Assembly (NCBI GenBank): GCA_910578335.1
Contig: CAJTPU010000014.1
Span: 1 to 64,000, forward strand
DNA from: an uncultured Lachnospiraceae bacterium
GTDB taxonomy: Bacteria; Bacillota; Clostridia; Lachnospirales; Lachnospiraceae
Length of the DNA: 64,000 bases
Direction: 5' to 3'
Shown piece by piece: positions 41,028 to 49,444 of this stretch. The first letter of the stretch is position 1. Each line of letters opens with the position of its first letter. A program made the translations under genes and the position numbers. Under the pieces are notes generated by a model. That model was not told the origin of the DNA, did not search any database, and was given only the letters and a program-made list of their open reading frames with translations.

Positions 41028-42206
41028 ATGGAAGAGCTAGAGGTGGTGCTGAAAGAGATAATTGGAGAGGGGATGCGACAGGCGGTTTTGAGTAATCCCC
41101 TGAAAACCGAAAAGGGAAGCAAGATTAAAATAACACCTGTTTCGCTTAGAGGAAGCCTGCATTTCCAAGAGACTCTTTATCGCGGAACACAGGTTTTTCA
41201 CCATAATTGTACGGGGGAAGAGCTGGCGGAACGGCTGCTTGCGCACATCAGGGATAATTTCCGGCAGGCGGAGTTGGTTTCCGATGTGCATACGGTGACG
41301 GTGCTTGTCAGCAAGAAGGGAAAAGTAACCATAAAGAAAAAGAAAAGGGACGGGGCGGCGCCGGGTAAAGGAGCAGAAAGCGGAAGCTGGGAAGCGCCTG
41401 CGCACAACCGTGTGAAGCAATATATTCTGGAGGAAGGACAACCTATAGACTTTCTGGTCGGACTTGGCGTGCAGACAAAGGACGGGAAGATTGTAAAGGC
41501 AAAGTATGATAAATTCCGCCAGATTAACAGGTATTTGGAATTTATAGGGGATATTGTGAAGAAGCTTCCCACAGACAGAGAGGTGCGTATTATTGATTTT
41601 GGATGCGGCAAGGCGTACCTGACCTTTGCCATGTACTATTACCTGCACAGTATGAAGGGATACAGGCTTTCGGTGACGGGGCTTGACTTAAAGGAAGACG
41701 TCATTGATACTTGTAATGCGCTGGCTGAAAAGTTCCACTATGAGAATCTTCATTTTGAAAAAGGGGATATCGGCACATATGAGGGTGTGGAGAGCGTGGA
41801 TATGGTGGTGACGCTCCACGCCTGCGATACGGCGACAGATTATGCATTGTATAAAGCCGTGAAGTGGGGGGCGAAGGTGATTATGGCGGTTCCCTGCTGT
41901 CAGCATGAGATGAACCGGCAGCTTGCCTGTCCGGAACTGTCCGCTGTTTTAAAGTATGGGATTGTAAAGGAGCGCATGGCGGCGCTTATGACTGATGCAG
42001 TGCGCGCCAATCTGTTGGAGGAAATGGGGTATGAAACGCAGATTTTGGAATTTATTGATATGGAGCATACGCCCAAAAACTTACTGATTCGTGCGGTGAA
42101 AAAGAGCGGAATCCGTCCTAAAGGCGGGAGAATTTCGCAGACAACGGATTTTCTTCATGTGAAGACAACCCTGCAAAGGCTCTTGGAGGAGGAAACAGCA
42201 GATTGA
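41028..42206 (+). CDS. class I SAM-dependent methyltransferase
   Basis: The product has 392 residues. An N-terminal region of about 150 residues of unknown kind precedes a Rossmann methyltransferase domain with motif I IDFGCGKAYLTFA. TLHACDTATDYALYKAVKWG and VPCCQHEMN resemble the Methyltransf_32 group. The substrate is not known. Its stop overlaps the next start (TTGA). Confidence 0.82.
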   Translation: MEELEVVLKEIIGEGMRQAVLSNPLKTEKGSKIKITPVSLRGSLHFQETLYRGTQVFHHNCTGEELAERLLAHIRDNFRQAELVSDVHTVTVLVSKKGKVTIKKKKRDGAAPGKGAESGSWEAPAHNRVKQYILEEGQPIDFLVGLGVQTKDGKIVKAKYDKFRQINRYLEFIGDIVKKLPTDREVRIIDFGCGKAYLTFAMYYYLHSMKGYRLSVTGLDLKEDVIDTCNALAEKFHYENLHFEKGDIGTYEGVESVDMVVTLHACDTATDYALYKAVKWGAKVIMAVPCCQHEMNRQLACPELSAVLKYGIVKERMAALMTDAVRANLLEEMGYETQILEFIDMEHTPKNLLIRAVKKSGIRPKGGRISQTTDFLHVKTTLQRLLEEETAD

Positions 42207-44722
42207 AAAAAGCGATACTAAAAGGAATCGTGTTTGGGATTACCTTTTTTGCGGCAATTTTTATTATCAGCAGAATTATGAATCAGGGGAATAACGATTT
42301 GACGGCGGAGATGCCGCCCGCGAGTCTTCCGGTTGTATATATGGGAATGGACGGGATGGTATATAATGAGCTGCATGGCTATGTGCAGCCCATGAATACT
42401 GCTTTTATGCGGGATACCATAACGGGATTGAACGGGGGGCGCACTACGGAATTTGCAATTGACACATATGGTATGCCCATTGCGAAACTTTCCTATGAAG
42501 TGCGAAGCGTGGATGGCAGCAGGCTGATAGAAAATACTTCCATAACAGAGTATGAGGAAAGGGACGGCAGGATTACCGGAACCATCACGGTAAAGGACCT
42601 GATAGAGCAAAACAAAGAGTATGAGCTGATTTTGCTGTTAGGCGGGGAGGATGGGCGTAACATACGTTATTATACCAGAATTGTGTGGACGGAAAACTTT
42701 CATTTGGCGGAAAAGCTGCAATTTGCGATGGACTTTCACGACAAAACCTTTGACAAGGAAGCGGTGCGGGATTTGGCAATCTATATGGAGACAAATGCGG
42801 AGGGGGACAACTCCACACTGCATAAGGTGGATATCCACTGTACGCTAAACCAGATTTCGTGGGGAAAGCTGCAGGTATCCCCTGTCACGGAGCCGGTATT
42901 TAACGTGACGGAGCTTGCCGCCCAGACAGCGAGTATTGTGTCTCATTATGTGGTATCTACGGGAAGCGGCGACGATATAAAATATTTTTATGTCGAAGAA
43001 TATTACCGTTTGCGCTATACGACGGACAGAATGTACCTTCTGGATTATACCCGTACCATGAACAGCCTTGTGGATGAGCAGGACGATATTTATGCAAATG
43101 ACAAGATACTGATAGGTGTGGAGAGCGAGGATATGCCCGTGACAGAGAGCGAAGATGGCAATGTCTTTGCCTTTGAAGTGCAGAACAGGCTCTACAGTTA
43201 CAATATCACAACGAACCGGATAGCGGTTATCTTTGGATTTTATGACAGATATCATGCAGATGCGAGGACGCTTTACAATCAGCATGGTGTTAAGGTGCTG
43301 GATATTGATGAGGGGGGCGTTCGCTTTGCAGTATACGGCTATATGAACAGGGGCAGCCACGAAGGCGAGGTCGGGCTGCAGATTTACTATTATGACAGTA
43401 CGGTGAACACCGTGGAGGAAGAGCTTTATATTCCGTACAGCAAAACCTACCAGATACTGAAATCGGAGGTGGAGCAGCTTATATACCTGAGCAGGGAAAA
43501 CTATCTTTATCTGAAGTTGGATAATTTTGTCTACGAAATTAACCTGGCGGAAAAAACATACAGCCAAATTGTTGAGATTACGCAGGACGGCAGTATGAAG
43601 GTATCCGGAAATAACAAGATGATAGTGTGGCAGACGGAAGGGAATCTGTATGAAGCAAAAGAGCTTGTCCTGATGAATCTGGCGAGCAGGGAGAAGATAA
43701 GCATAAACGCAGGTGCGAATGAGTGTATTATGCCGCTGGGCTTTATGGGAGAGGACCTGGTCTATGGACTGGCGCGCAGGAGTGATATTTACGTGGACAG
43801 CGCCGGCAGGACTACGTTTCCTATGTATGCCGTGCACATCTGCAGCCCGGAGGGAAAAAAGCTGAAGACCTACAGACAGGAGGGTATTTTTATCAGTAGC
43901 TGCATCATGCAGAACAATCAGATTACGCTAAACCGCCTGATAAAGACAGAGAACGGTTCCTACGCAGAAACGCTGCAGGACTACATTATGAACAGCAGTG
44001 AGGTGGGAAGCAGCAAGAACATGGTGAGCGCCGTTATCACGGAAAACTACGGGAAATACATCCAGATAGCAGTCAGAAAGGCAATTGATGAAAAGACGCT
44101 TCAGGTGCTTACACCCAAAGAGGTGCTGTACGAGGGAAGCCGCGAGCTGATACCGGACGGCGGAGCCGGCGAGGGATGGTTCTATGTCTACGGACCGGAA
44201 GGAATTGCGGGGATATACAGGGAACCGGCGAAGGCAGTTCTTTTGGCAGACAGTGTGTCCGGCATAGTGATGAATGACAGCGGCGATTATGTGTGGCTGC
44301 GGGGAAACAGGGCGGCAAGGAATCAGATTATGGCAATAGAAGCCGTGGAGGCGGGTGAGGAGCGCAGCAGCCTTTCCGTCTGTCTGGACGCCATGCTGAA
44401 TCTGGAGGGTGTGTTTGTCAACTCAGAATATCTGCTTGCAAGAGGGAAAAGCGCATACGCTATTTTGGATGAAAATCTGGTCGGTGCGCAAATATTGGAT
44501 TTGAAGGGCTGCTCTCCGGAGGCGGTGCTCTATTATGTCAATCAGGATATACCTGTGCTGGCTATTTTGAACGACGGCAATGCGGTGCTGATTGTCGGCT
44601 TCAACGAATACAGCTATGGCGTGATGAATCCGCAGACGGGGGATATCAAAAGGGTCGGACAGCGGGATTTTACGGAATGGATGCAGGAGAACGGCAACAG
44701 CTTTATGACATATATCAGGTAA
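42203..44722 (+). CDS. large membrane-anchored protein of unknown function
   Basis: The product has 839 residues. One N-terminal membrane helix (IVFGITFFAAIFIISRIM) is followed by a long extracytoplasmic region rich in beta structure. It has repeated Tyr/Asp/Gly patterns reminiscent of beta-propellers (for example NKMIVWQTEGNLYEAKELVL). No catalytic motif was found. TTG 42203 follows GGAGGAGG and overlaps the methyltransferase stop, so translation is probably coupled. Confidence 0.7.
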   Translation: MKKAILKGIVFGITFFAAIFIISRIMNQGNNDLTAEMPPASLPVVYMGMDGMVYNELHGYVQPMNTAFMRDTITGLNGGRTTEFAIDTYGMPIAKLSYEVRSVDGSRLIENTSITEYEERDGRITGTITVKDLIEQNKEYELILLLGGEDGRNIRYYTRIVWTENFHLAEKLQFAMDFHDKTFDKEAVRDLAIYMETNAEGDNSTLHKVDIHCTLNQISWGKLQVSPVTEPVFNVTELAAQTASIVSHYVVSTGSGDDIKYFYVEEYYRLRYTTDRMYLLDYTRTMNSLVDEQDDIYANDKILIGVESEDMPVTESEDGNVFAFEVQNRLYSYNITTNRIAVIFGFYDRYHADARTLYNQHGVKVLDIDEGGVRFAVYGYMNRGSHEGEVGLQIYYYDSTVNTVEEELYIPYSKTYQILKSEVEQLIYLSRENYLYLKLDNFVYEINLAEKTYSQIVEITQDGSMKVSGNNKMIVWQTEGNLYEAKELVLMNLASREKISINAGANECIMPLGFMGEDLVYGLARRSDIYVDSAGRTTFPMYAVHICSPEGKKLKTYRQEGIFISSCIMQNNQITLNRLIKTENGSYAETLQDYIMNSSEVGSSKNMVSAVITENYGKYIQIAVRKAIDEKTLQVLTPKEVLYEGSRELIPDGGAGEGWFYVYGPEGIAGIYREPAKAVLLADSVSGIVMNDSGDYVWLRGNRAARNQIMAIEAVEAGEERSSLSVCLDAMLNLEGVFVNSEYLLARGKSAYAILDENLVGAQILDLKGCSPEAVLYYVNQDIPVLAILNDGNAVLIVGFNEYSYGVMNPQTGDIKRVGQRDFTEWMQENGNSFMTYIR

Positions 44723-44868
44723 GCGGGAAGGTATATTTACATGCTTTTTTTGCCGTAAATGCTGGGATGCAACCGATAGTTGCCCCCTAAAAGCTGCAAA
44801 TGAAAACCAGAATGTATGGTGCAACCGGAGTGGTTTCTCTATACTGAAAGGCACAAAGCTTTTGGCAG

Positions 44869-44882
44869 TTTTCCCGGGAAAA
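44869..44882 (+). promoter_or_regulatory. palindrome upstream of XRE regulator
   Basis: TTTTCCCGGGAAAA is a perfect 14-bp palindrome inside the larger stem AGTTTTC/GAAAACT. It lies about 40 bp before the start of a DNA-binding protein gene and may be its own operator. The rest of 44723-44868 shows a TATACT but no good promoter. Confidence 0.4.
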
Positions 44883-44923
44883 GAAAACTACAGATATGCG
44901 CGGAAGCGCAGATGGGAGCATAT

Positions 44924-45835
44924 ATGAATATAGAAATTGCAAACAGACTTGTAAATTTGCGCAAGGCAAACAATCTGTCGCAGGAAGCACTGGCGGAAAA
45001 GCTGGGAATCAGCAGGCAGGCGGTCAGTAAATGGGAGCGTGCGGAAGCGTCGCCGGATACGGACAATTTGATTCTTCTGGCGCGGCTCTATGGGGTATCT
45101 TTAGACGAGCTGCTTCGGACGGAGGATGAAATTCCTATGCCGGAGGAGCCTGATGAGCAGGATGAAACCGATACCGATGACTTTGTCAAAAAATGGAATG
45201 CAGGAACCGGAAATGGAGACGAAAATGTCGGCGTCCATATCGGAATAGAAGGCATTGATGTACAGAAGGACGGACAGAGGGTACATGTCGGCTGGAACGG
45301 CATTCACGTAGAGGAAGAAGGGGGAGAGAAAGTACACGTCGGCTGGAACGGGATTTATGCAGATGAGCATGGCGGCTCTGCCTCCTGCGAGGAAGACGGC
45401 TGGGATGGCATACATATTGTGGAGAACGGCAGAGAGGTTTTTCCGGGTGAAAGGGGCTGGACGACACAGCCAAGGCTTCGGTTTCCGACAGCTTTGATTG
45501 TCTGCATCGCGTACCTTGTCATCGGCATTGTATACCATGCATGGCATCCGGGATGGCTTCTGCTCTTGTGGATACCGATTCTGGAAAGTCTGATTACGGC
45601 AGTAAGAAGAAGGAATGCGAGCCATTTTGCATATCCGGTGCTTATGCTTTTGGTTTTTTTGTCAATTGGCTTTCTGGAGGGAAACTGGATGGGGTGGATA
45701 GCTTTTCTGACCATACCGGTCTATTATTCCCTTGTTTCTTTTATCAAGGATTTGATATGCCACCTAAGATGGAAAAAGAGACAGAAAAAGCAAGCCTGTG
45801 ATGTGCAGCAGAGTAGTACGGAAGGGGAGTCATGA
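44924..45835 (+). CDS. XRE-family regulator with repeats and membrane segments
   Basis: The product has 303 residues. An N-terminal XRE helix-turn-helix (LRKANNLSQEALAEKLGISR, then QAVSKWERAEASPD) leads into an acidic linker. Three repeats around VHVGWNGIHVEEEG (about residues 105-175) follow, then two to four C-terminal membrane segments. The plan suggests a membrane-tethered regulator reacting to envelope signals. ATG 44924 has GGGAG five bases upstream. Its stop overlaps the region just before the M48 protease start. Confidence 0.82.
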   Translation: MNIEIANRLVNLRKANNLSQEALAEKLGISRQAVSKWERAEASPDTDNLILLARLYGVSLDELLRTEDEIPMPEEPDEQDETDTDDFVKKWNAGTGNGDENVGVHIGIEGIDVQKDGQRVHVGWNGIHVEEEGGEKVHVGWNGIYADEHGGSASCEEDGWDGIHIVENGREVFPGERGWTTQPRLRFPTALIVCIAYLVIGIVYHAWHPGWLLLLWIPILESLITAVRRRNASHFAYPVLMLLVFLSIGFLEGNWMGWIAFLTIPVYYSLVSFIKDLICHLRWKKRQKKQACDVQQSSTEGES

Positions 45836-47076
45836 TGAATTATAAATATCTTGCAATGGCAGTTATCGCCATCGTCTTTTTGTTTGAAACCTTTATGCAG
45901 TATTTGGAGATAAAGTCAGCCGACAGGGAAATTCCGGAAAATGTAAAGGATGTATATGACAAGGCGTCTTACGCGAAGTGGCTTGCCTATCACAAGGAAA
46001 AAACAAGACTTGCATTGTTCAGGCATATTGTAATGTATGTGATTACCTTTGTCATGATTGGCTTTAATATCCATGCGCGGTTATTGAACCTGCTTGGCAT
46101 AGGCGGTGATTACGCGGCGGGAAATATGGTGCTGATTATAGATGGTCTTGTGTTCGAGGTGGCGCTTTTTGTATTTGAATATATGGATACGATGGGAATT
46201 GAGCAGAAATATGGATTTAACCGTACCACAAAAAAGACCTTTTTCATAGACCGGTTAAAGAACCTGATAATCAATTTTGTCATTACCTGCGGTATTTTGA
46301 GTCTGTTTATTCTGCTGCACCGCTTGCTGGGCAACTGGTTTCTTCCTGCTTTTGTGGGAATTATGTTGGTCTTTTTGCTGGTTCTTGTAATCATCAGCCC
46401 CTTTATGGGACGTATTTTCAATAAGTTTACGCCGCTGCCGGACGGGGAGCTGCGGGAGCGTCTCTGTGCGCTTCTTGCTGAAAACGGCTGTACGGTAAAG
46501 GAAATCAAGGTGATGGATGCGTCTAAGCGTTCCTCCAAGGCAAACGCTTATTTTTCCGGACTGGGAAAGACAAAGACCATTGTTTTGTACGATACGCTTT
46601 TAGAGCTTATGACGGATGATGAAATTGTGGCGGTATTTGCACATGAAATGGGACATAACAAGCACAGGGATACCCTGAAGCTCTATGGAATCAACATGCT
46701 CAATATCATACTCTATGTTCTGATTGCCTGGGGGCTGGTTTCAAGACAGGAGATTTATGCCTATTTTGGTTTTTCGGGATTAAATTACGGCTATGCCTTT
46801 CTTCTTTTGACCTCTGTGTGCCTTGCTTTCCTGTCGCCTTTTCTGGGACTGCTTTCCGGCTTCTTAATCCGCAGATGCGAGTATGCGGCAGACCGGTTTG
46901 CGGCAGAAAACGGTTATGGAGAAGCTTTGATTTCGGGCTTGAAGGTGCTTTCAAAAGACTCTTTTGTCTGCCTGAGCCCGCATCCGCTGGTAGTGAAGCT
47001 TACCTATGACCATCCGACAATGAGCCAGCGGATTGAAGCAATAGAGGCTTGCGCGTTACAGCGCAGTCAACCGTAA
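45835..47076 (+). CDS. M48-family membrane metalloprotease (Ste24-like)
   Basis: The product has 413 residues and several membrane segments. The zinc motif HEMGH lies in VFAHEMGHNKHRDT, with the third ligand probably Glu in RCEYAADRFA. It resembles CAAX protease 1/HtpX-like enzymes in membrane quality control. ATG 45835 follows GGGGAG by five bases and overlaps the regulator stop by one base. Confidence 0.92.
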   Translation: MNYKYLAMAVIAIVFLFETFMQYLEIKSADREIPENVKDVYDKASYAKWLAYHKEKTRLALFRHIVMYVITFVMIGFNIHARLLNLLGIGGDYAAGNMVLIIDGLVFEVALFVFEYMDTMGIEQKYGFNRTTKKTFFIDRLKNLIINFVITCGILSLFILLHRLLGNWFLPAFVGIMLVFLLVLVIISPFMGRIFNKFTPLPDGELRERLCALLAENGCTVKEIKVMDASKRSSKANAYFSGLGKTKTIVLYDTLLELMTDDEIVAVFAHEMGHNKHRDTLKLYGINMLNIILYVLIAWGLVSRQEIYAYFGFSGLNYGYAFLLLTSVCLAFLSPFLGLLSGFLIRRCEYAADRFAAENGYGEALISGLKVLSKDSFVCLSPHPLVVKLTYDHPTMSQRIEAIEACALQRSQP

Positions 47077-47104
47077 AAAGGCATAAAGTGCAAGGAGGAT
47101 TTGG

Positions 47105-47977
47105 ATGTTTACAAGTAATGACGTAGTATATACAGGAAATTTTTCGCTGGAAGGAATTGAAACCATCTGGGTGAAGGACACTTATCGGGATATTGTGTTT
47201 CTGCATGGCGATGGGGAGGAATTGACAGTAAAAGAATACGGAGATTCGGATACAGAGTTGATGAAGGTGGAACAAAGGGGGACGGCGCTCTGTTTTGAAG
47301 GGAGAGGCAAGGCGCTTCTTTCTGTCAGTGTAAGCGGTATTTTCGGGGGGATGGCAACAGGGCAGCATAAGATAGAATTGCTCATTCCTTCCGGTTTTGC
47401 AGGGCAGATATATGTGGAAAGCAAAAGCGGGGATATTTCCATGAGTGATATATGGGAGCTTCGGAATCTGCAGATGAAAACAGCGAGCGGGGATGCCGGC
47501 GTAGGAAGAGTGCGGGCGGAGCATATTCTGATAGAAAGCTTAAGCGGGGATATCGATGTGGAGGAAGCATGGGGGGACAGACAGCTTTTTTCGGCGAGCG
47601 GAGATATATGCTTAAAGAGCGGCAGAGGGAATCTTTATGTTAAGACGAAAAGCGGCGACGTGGCAGTGGGCGGACTGGATGCAAAAACAGTACTGGAAAG
47701 CATCAGCGGAGACATTGCAGCAGGCTTTGCAGCGGTGACACAGCCGGTAAAAATAACAACTGTTAGCGGTGATACAGACGTTAAAATAGCCGCTGACAGT
47801 AGTGTCAACATAGAAGCCAGAACTGTCAGCGGCGATATTTCCGTGCAGTTGCCATCGGCACAAATAAACCAGAGAAGCGGTCACTATGTACTGGCACATA
47901 TGGGAAGCAGTGCCGTGGAAAATACACCTGTTATGGATATTGGTTCTGTCAGTGGGGATGTCCGTGTGGGCAATTAA
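47105..47977 (+). CDS. DUF4097 beta-repeat protein
   Basis: The product has 290 residues. Nine SGD motifs (SGDISM, SGDAGV, SGDIDV and so on) recur about every 18-25 residues, giving the right-handed beta-solenoid of DUF4097. There is no signal peptide. Such genes often accompany membrane-associated XRE/PadR regulators, as here. AGGAGG precedes ATG 47105. Its stop overlaps the converging queT stop. Confidence 0.9.
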   Translation: MFTSNDVVYTGNFSLEGIETIWVKDTYRDIVFLHGDGEELTVKEYGDSDTELMKVEQRGTALCFEGRGKALLSVSVSGIFGGMATGQHKIELLIPSGFAGQIYVESKSGDISMSDIWELRNLQMKTASGDAGVGRVRAEHILIESLSGDIDVEEAWGDRQLFSASGDICLKSGRGNLYVKTKSGDVAVGGLDAKTVLESISGDIAAGFAAVTQPVKITTVSGDTDVKIAADSSVNIEARTVSGDISVQLPSAQINQRSGHYVLAHMGSSAVENTPVMDIGSVSGDVRVGN

Positions 47978-48468
47978 TCCGCCCTTCTAAAAAGCTGTGT
48001 AGAATAATTGCGCATCACGAGTAAAAGCCCCATGCCGAGTATGCCGCAGGAAATGATTTCGCCCGCGCCTACCGTCAAAAACAGATACCACCATGCGTCA
48101 GCCATGCCGTAGCCATGAATCAGGACAAAGGGTACAATCAGGGCATTGGCGATAATGTTGGGAAGCGGCACCAGCCATTTCCATTTGCGCAGCGCATAGG
48201 CAGCGAGCGCACCAATTAAGGTAGCAAGGCTGCCCACAAAAATATCCAGCACGCAGCAGCCGGTCAGAAAATTTGCCAGCATACATCCCACATAAAGCCC
48301 GGGGATGGCGGCGGGGGTAAAAAAGGGGAGGACGGTGAGCGCTTCCGAGAGCCGCACCTGAATGGCGCCGGAGGCAAGACCGAAGGCATTGGCAATAAAA
48401 GTCAATACCACATAGAGAGCGGCAATCATAGCCGCCTGTGTCAGAAACACTACTTTTTTGTTGTTCAT
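47974..48468 (-). CDS. queT: QueT-family transporter (ECF S component)
   Basis: The product has 164 residues and about five or six membrane segments. It starts NNKKVVFLTQAAMIAALYVV with the QueT patterns QVRLSEALTVLPFF and ANFLTGCCVLDIFVGSLATL. It is predicted to import queuosine precursors with a shared ECF module. A structured leader and promoter lie upstream. Confidence 0.92.
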   Translation of the reverse strand: MNNKKVVFLTQAAMIAALYVVLTFIANAFGLASGAIQVRLSEALTVLPFFTPAAIPGLYVGCMLANFLTGCCVLDIFVGSLATLIGALAAYALRKWKWLVPLPNIIANALIVPFVLIHGYGMADAWWYLFLTVGAGEIISCGILGMGLLLVMRNYSTQLFRRAD

Positions 48469-48474
48469 TTGGAT

Positions 48475-48594
48475 TCTCCTTTAGTTTTGTTTTTTTGCCG
48501 CCCTGCGGACGGGTTGGTGAGGAAGGTCTCGAACTCACCGGTAAAAGCGTAAAAGCCGGAAACACATGGTAAAGTGCTTCCGGCTTTTAGTATA
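48475..48594 (-). promoter_or_regulatory. structured queT leader, possible preQ1-type riboswitch, with promoter
   Basis: On the minus strand TATACT (48589-48594) follows TTGACT (48611-48616) with a 16-bp spacer. The leader then has a long hairpin, GGTGAG...CTCACC (48516-48539) enclosing TTCGAGACCTTC, a GC hairpin, and an A-rich tail ending ACTAAAGGAG. The A-rich tail running into ACTAA and the ribosome site recalls preQ1 class I, but the GC hairpin in between is not canonical. The class is unproven. Confidence 0.4.
48551..48588. terminator. hairpin downstream of bioY, at the start of the queT leader
   Basis: AAAAGCCGGAA...TTCCGGCTTTT (48551-48561 with 48578-48588), extended by CAC/GTG. It can terminate transcription from bioY and also forms the 5' end of the queT transcript. 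Confidence 0.7.
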
Positions 48595-48642
48595 GCAGTA
48601 GAATCAGAAAAGTCAAGGGAAAAGGCGAAACCTTTGTGTAGG

Positions 48643-49230
48643 TCAGACAACGCCCAAGTGCGCCCGCTGCAGTGCCTTGCGCAAAGCTCTGCCAAGTAAA
48701 AGCGCAATTACCATTTTTGCCAAATCGCCCGGGATAAAGGGGACGACTCCGGCAAGTAGGGCGGCGCCAAGGCTGATATGATTCTGGAAAGCAAGCCAGA
48801 TACTGCCGAAAAGATTGCACACGGCAGCGCCGAGCACCATACCGCACAGGCACAGATACCATTTATCGAACCATTTGTCAATAAAAAATCCCGCAATCAG
48901 CGCCATAAAAATAAAGCCGATGAGATAGCCGCCGGTGGGACCGAAAAGCTTTGCGGCTCCGCCGGTGAAATAAGAGAATACGGGAAGTCCCACAAGCCCG
49001 AGCAGCAGATAAATCAAGTAGCTGAGGGTTCCCTTTTTCATGCCAAGCACAAAAACGGAAAGGCAGAGCGCCAGATTGGTAAGGGAGATGGGAATCGGTG
49101 TAAAGGGCAGCGTAATGGAAATCGGTCCCAAAATACAGGTGATGGCTGCCATGAGACCGATAAGCGCCATAGACTTGATATCTAAGGGGTTTCTGTGATT
49201 TTTTGTGTTGTTTTCTTTTGACGGATTCAT
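48643..49230 (-). CDS. bioY: biotin transporter BioY
   Basis: The product has 195 residues and six membrane segments. It has the BioY patterns LPFTPIPISLTNLALCLS and FGPTGGYLIGF. It is the S component of a biotin ECF transporter. ATG 49230 is preferred because AAAGGT lies upstream and the promoter at 49322-49350 excludes the longer frame. Confidence 0.94.
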   Translation of the reverse strand: MNPSKENNTKNHRNPLDIKSMALIGLMAAITCILGPISITLPFTPIPISLTNLALCLSVFVLGMKKGTLSYLIYLLLGLVGLPVFSYFTGGAAKLFGPTGGYLIGFIFMALIAGFFIDKWFDKWYLCLCGMVLGAAVCNLFGSIWLAFQNHISLGAALLAGVVPFIPGDLAKMVIALLLGRALRKALQRAHLGVV

Positions 49231-49277
49231 CTTGATAGATACCTTTCTGTGTGTAATAAATAATAGGAAAAGCGGCA

Positions 49278-49350
49278 TTGCAATAGGTTTACTTGTTTGC
49301 TGTAAACCTATTGCAAAAATTAGTATACAGAAAGAAAAAGAAAATGTCAA
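49278..49350 (-). promoter_or_regulatory. bioY promoter with downstream 15-bp inverted-repeat operator
   Basis: On the minus strand TTGACA (49345-49350) and TATACT (49322-49327) are separated by 17 bp. Just after the start point lies TTGCAATAGGTTTAC-N9-GTAAACCTATTGCAA (49278-49316), a perfect 15-bp inverted repeat. A further GTAAACC half-site is upstream at 49366-49372. A biotin-responsive repressor such as BirA is the likely ligand, although the half-site orientation differs from the usual BirA box. Confidence 0.7.
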
Positions 49351-49380
49351 CTCAAAAATAAAAATGGTTTACAAAAACAT

Positions 49381-49420
49381 AAAAAATAACGCTGCCAGAC
49401 AAAAGTTCAGCCTGACAGCG
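49381..49420 (-). terminator. terminator of the PRPP synthetase gene
   Basis: On the minus strand CGCTGTCAG pairs with CTGGCAGCG (9 bp, one G-U), followed by TTATTTTTT. Confidence 0.8.
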
Positions 49421-49444
49421 CATAAGTCTGGATTGTTCCTGTTT

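Noticed and set aside
42845..43837. Minus-strand ORF of 330 codons
   Set aside because: It is the antisense of the 839-residue gene, with no ribosome site.
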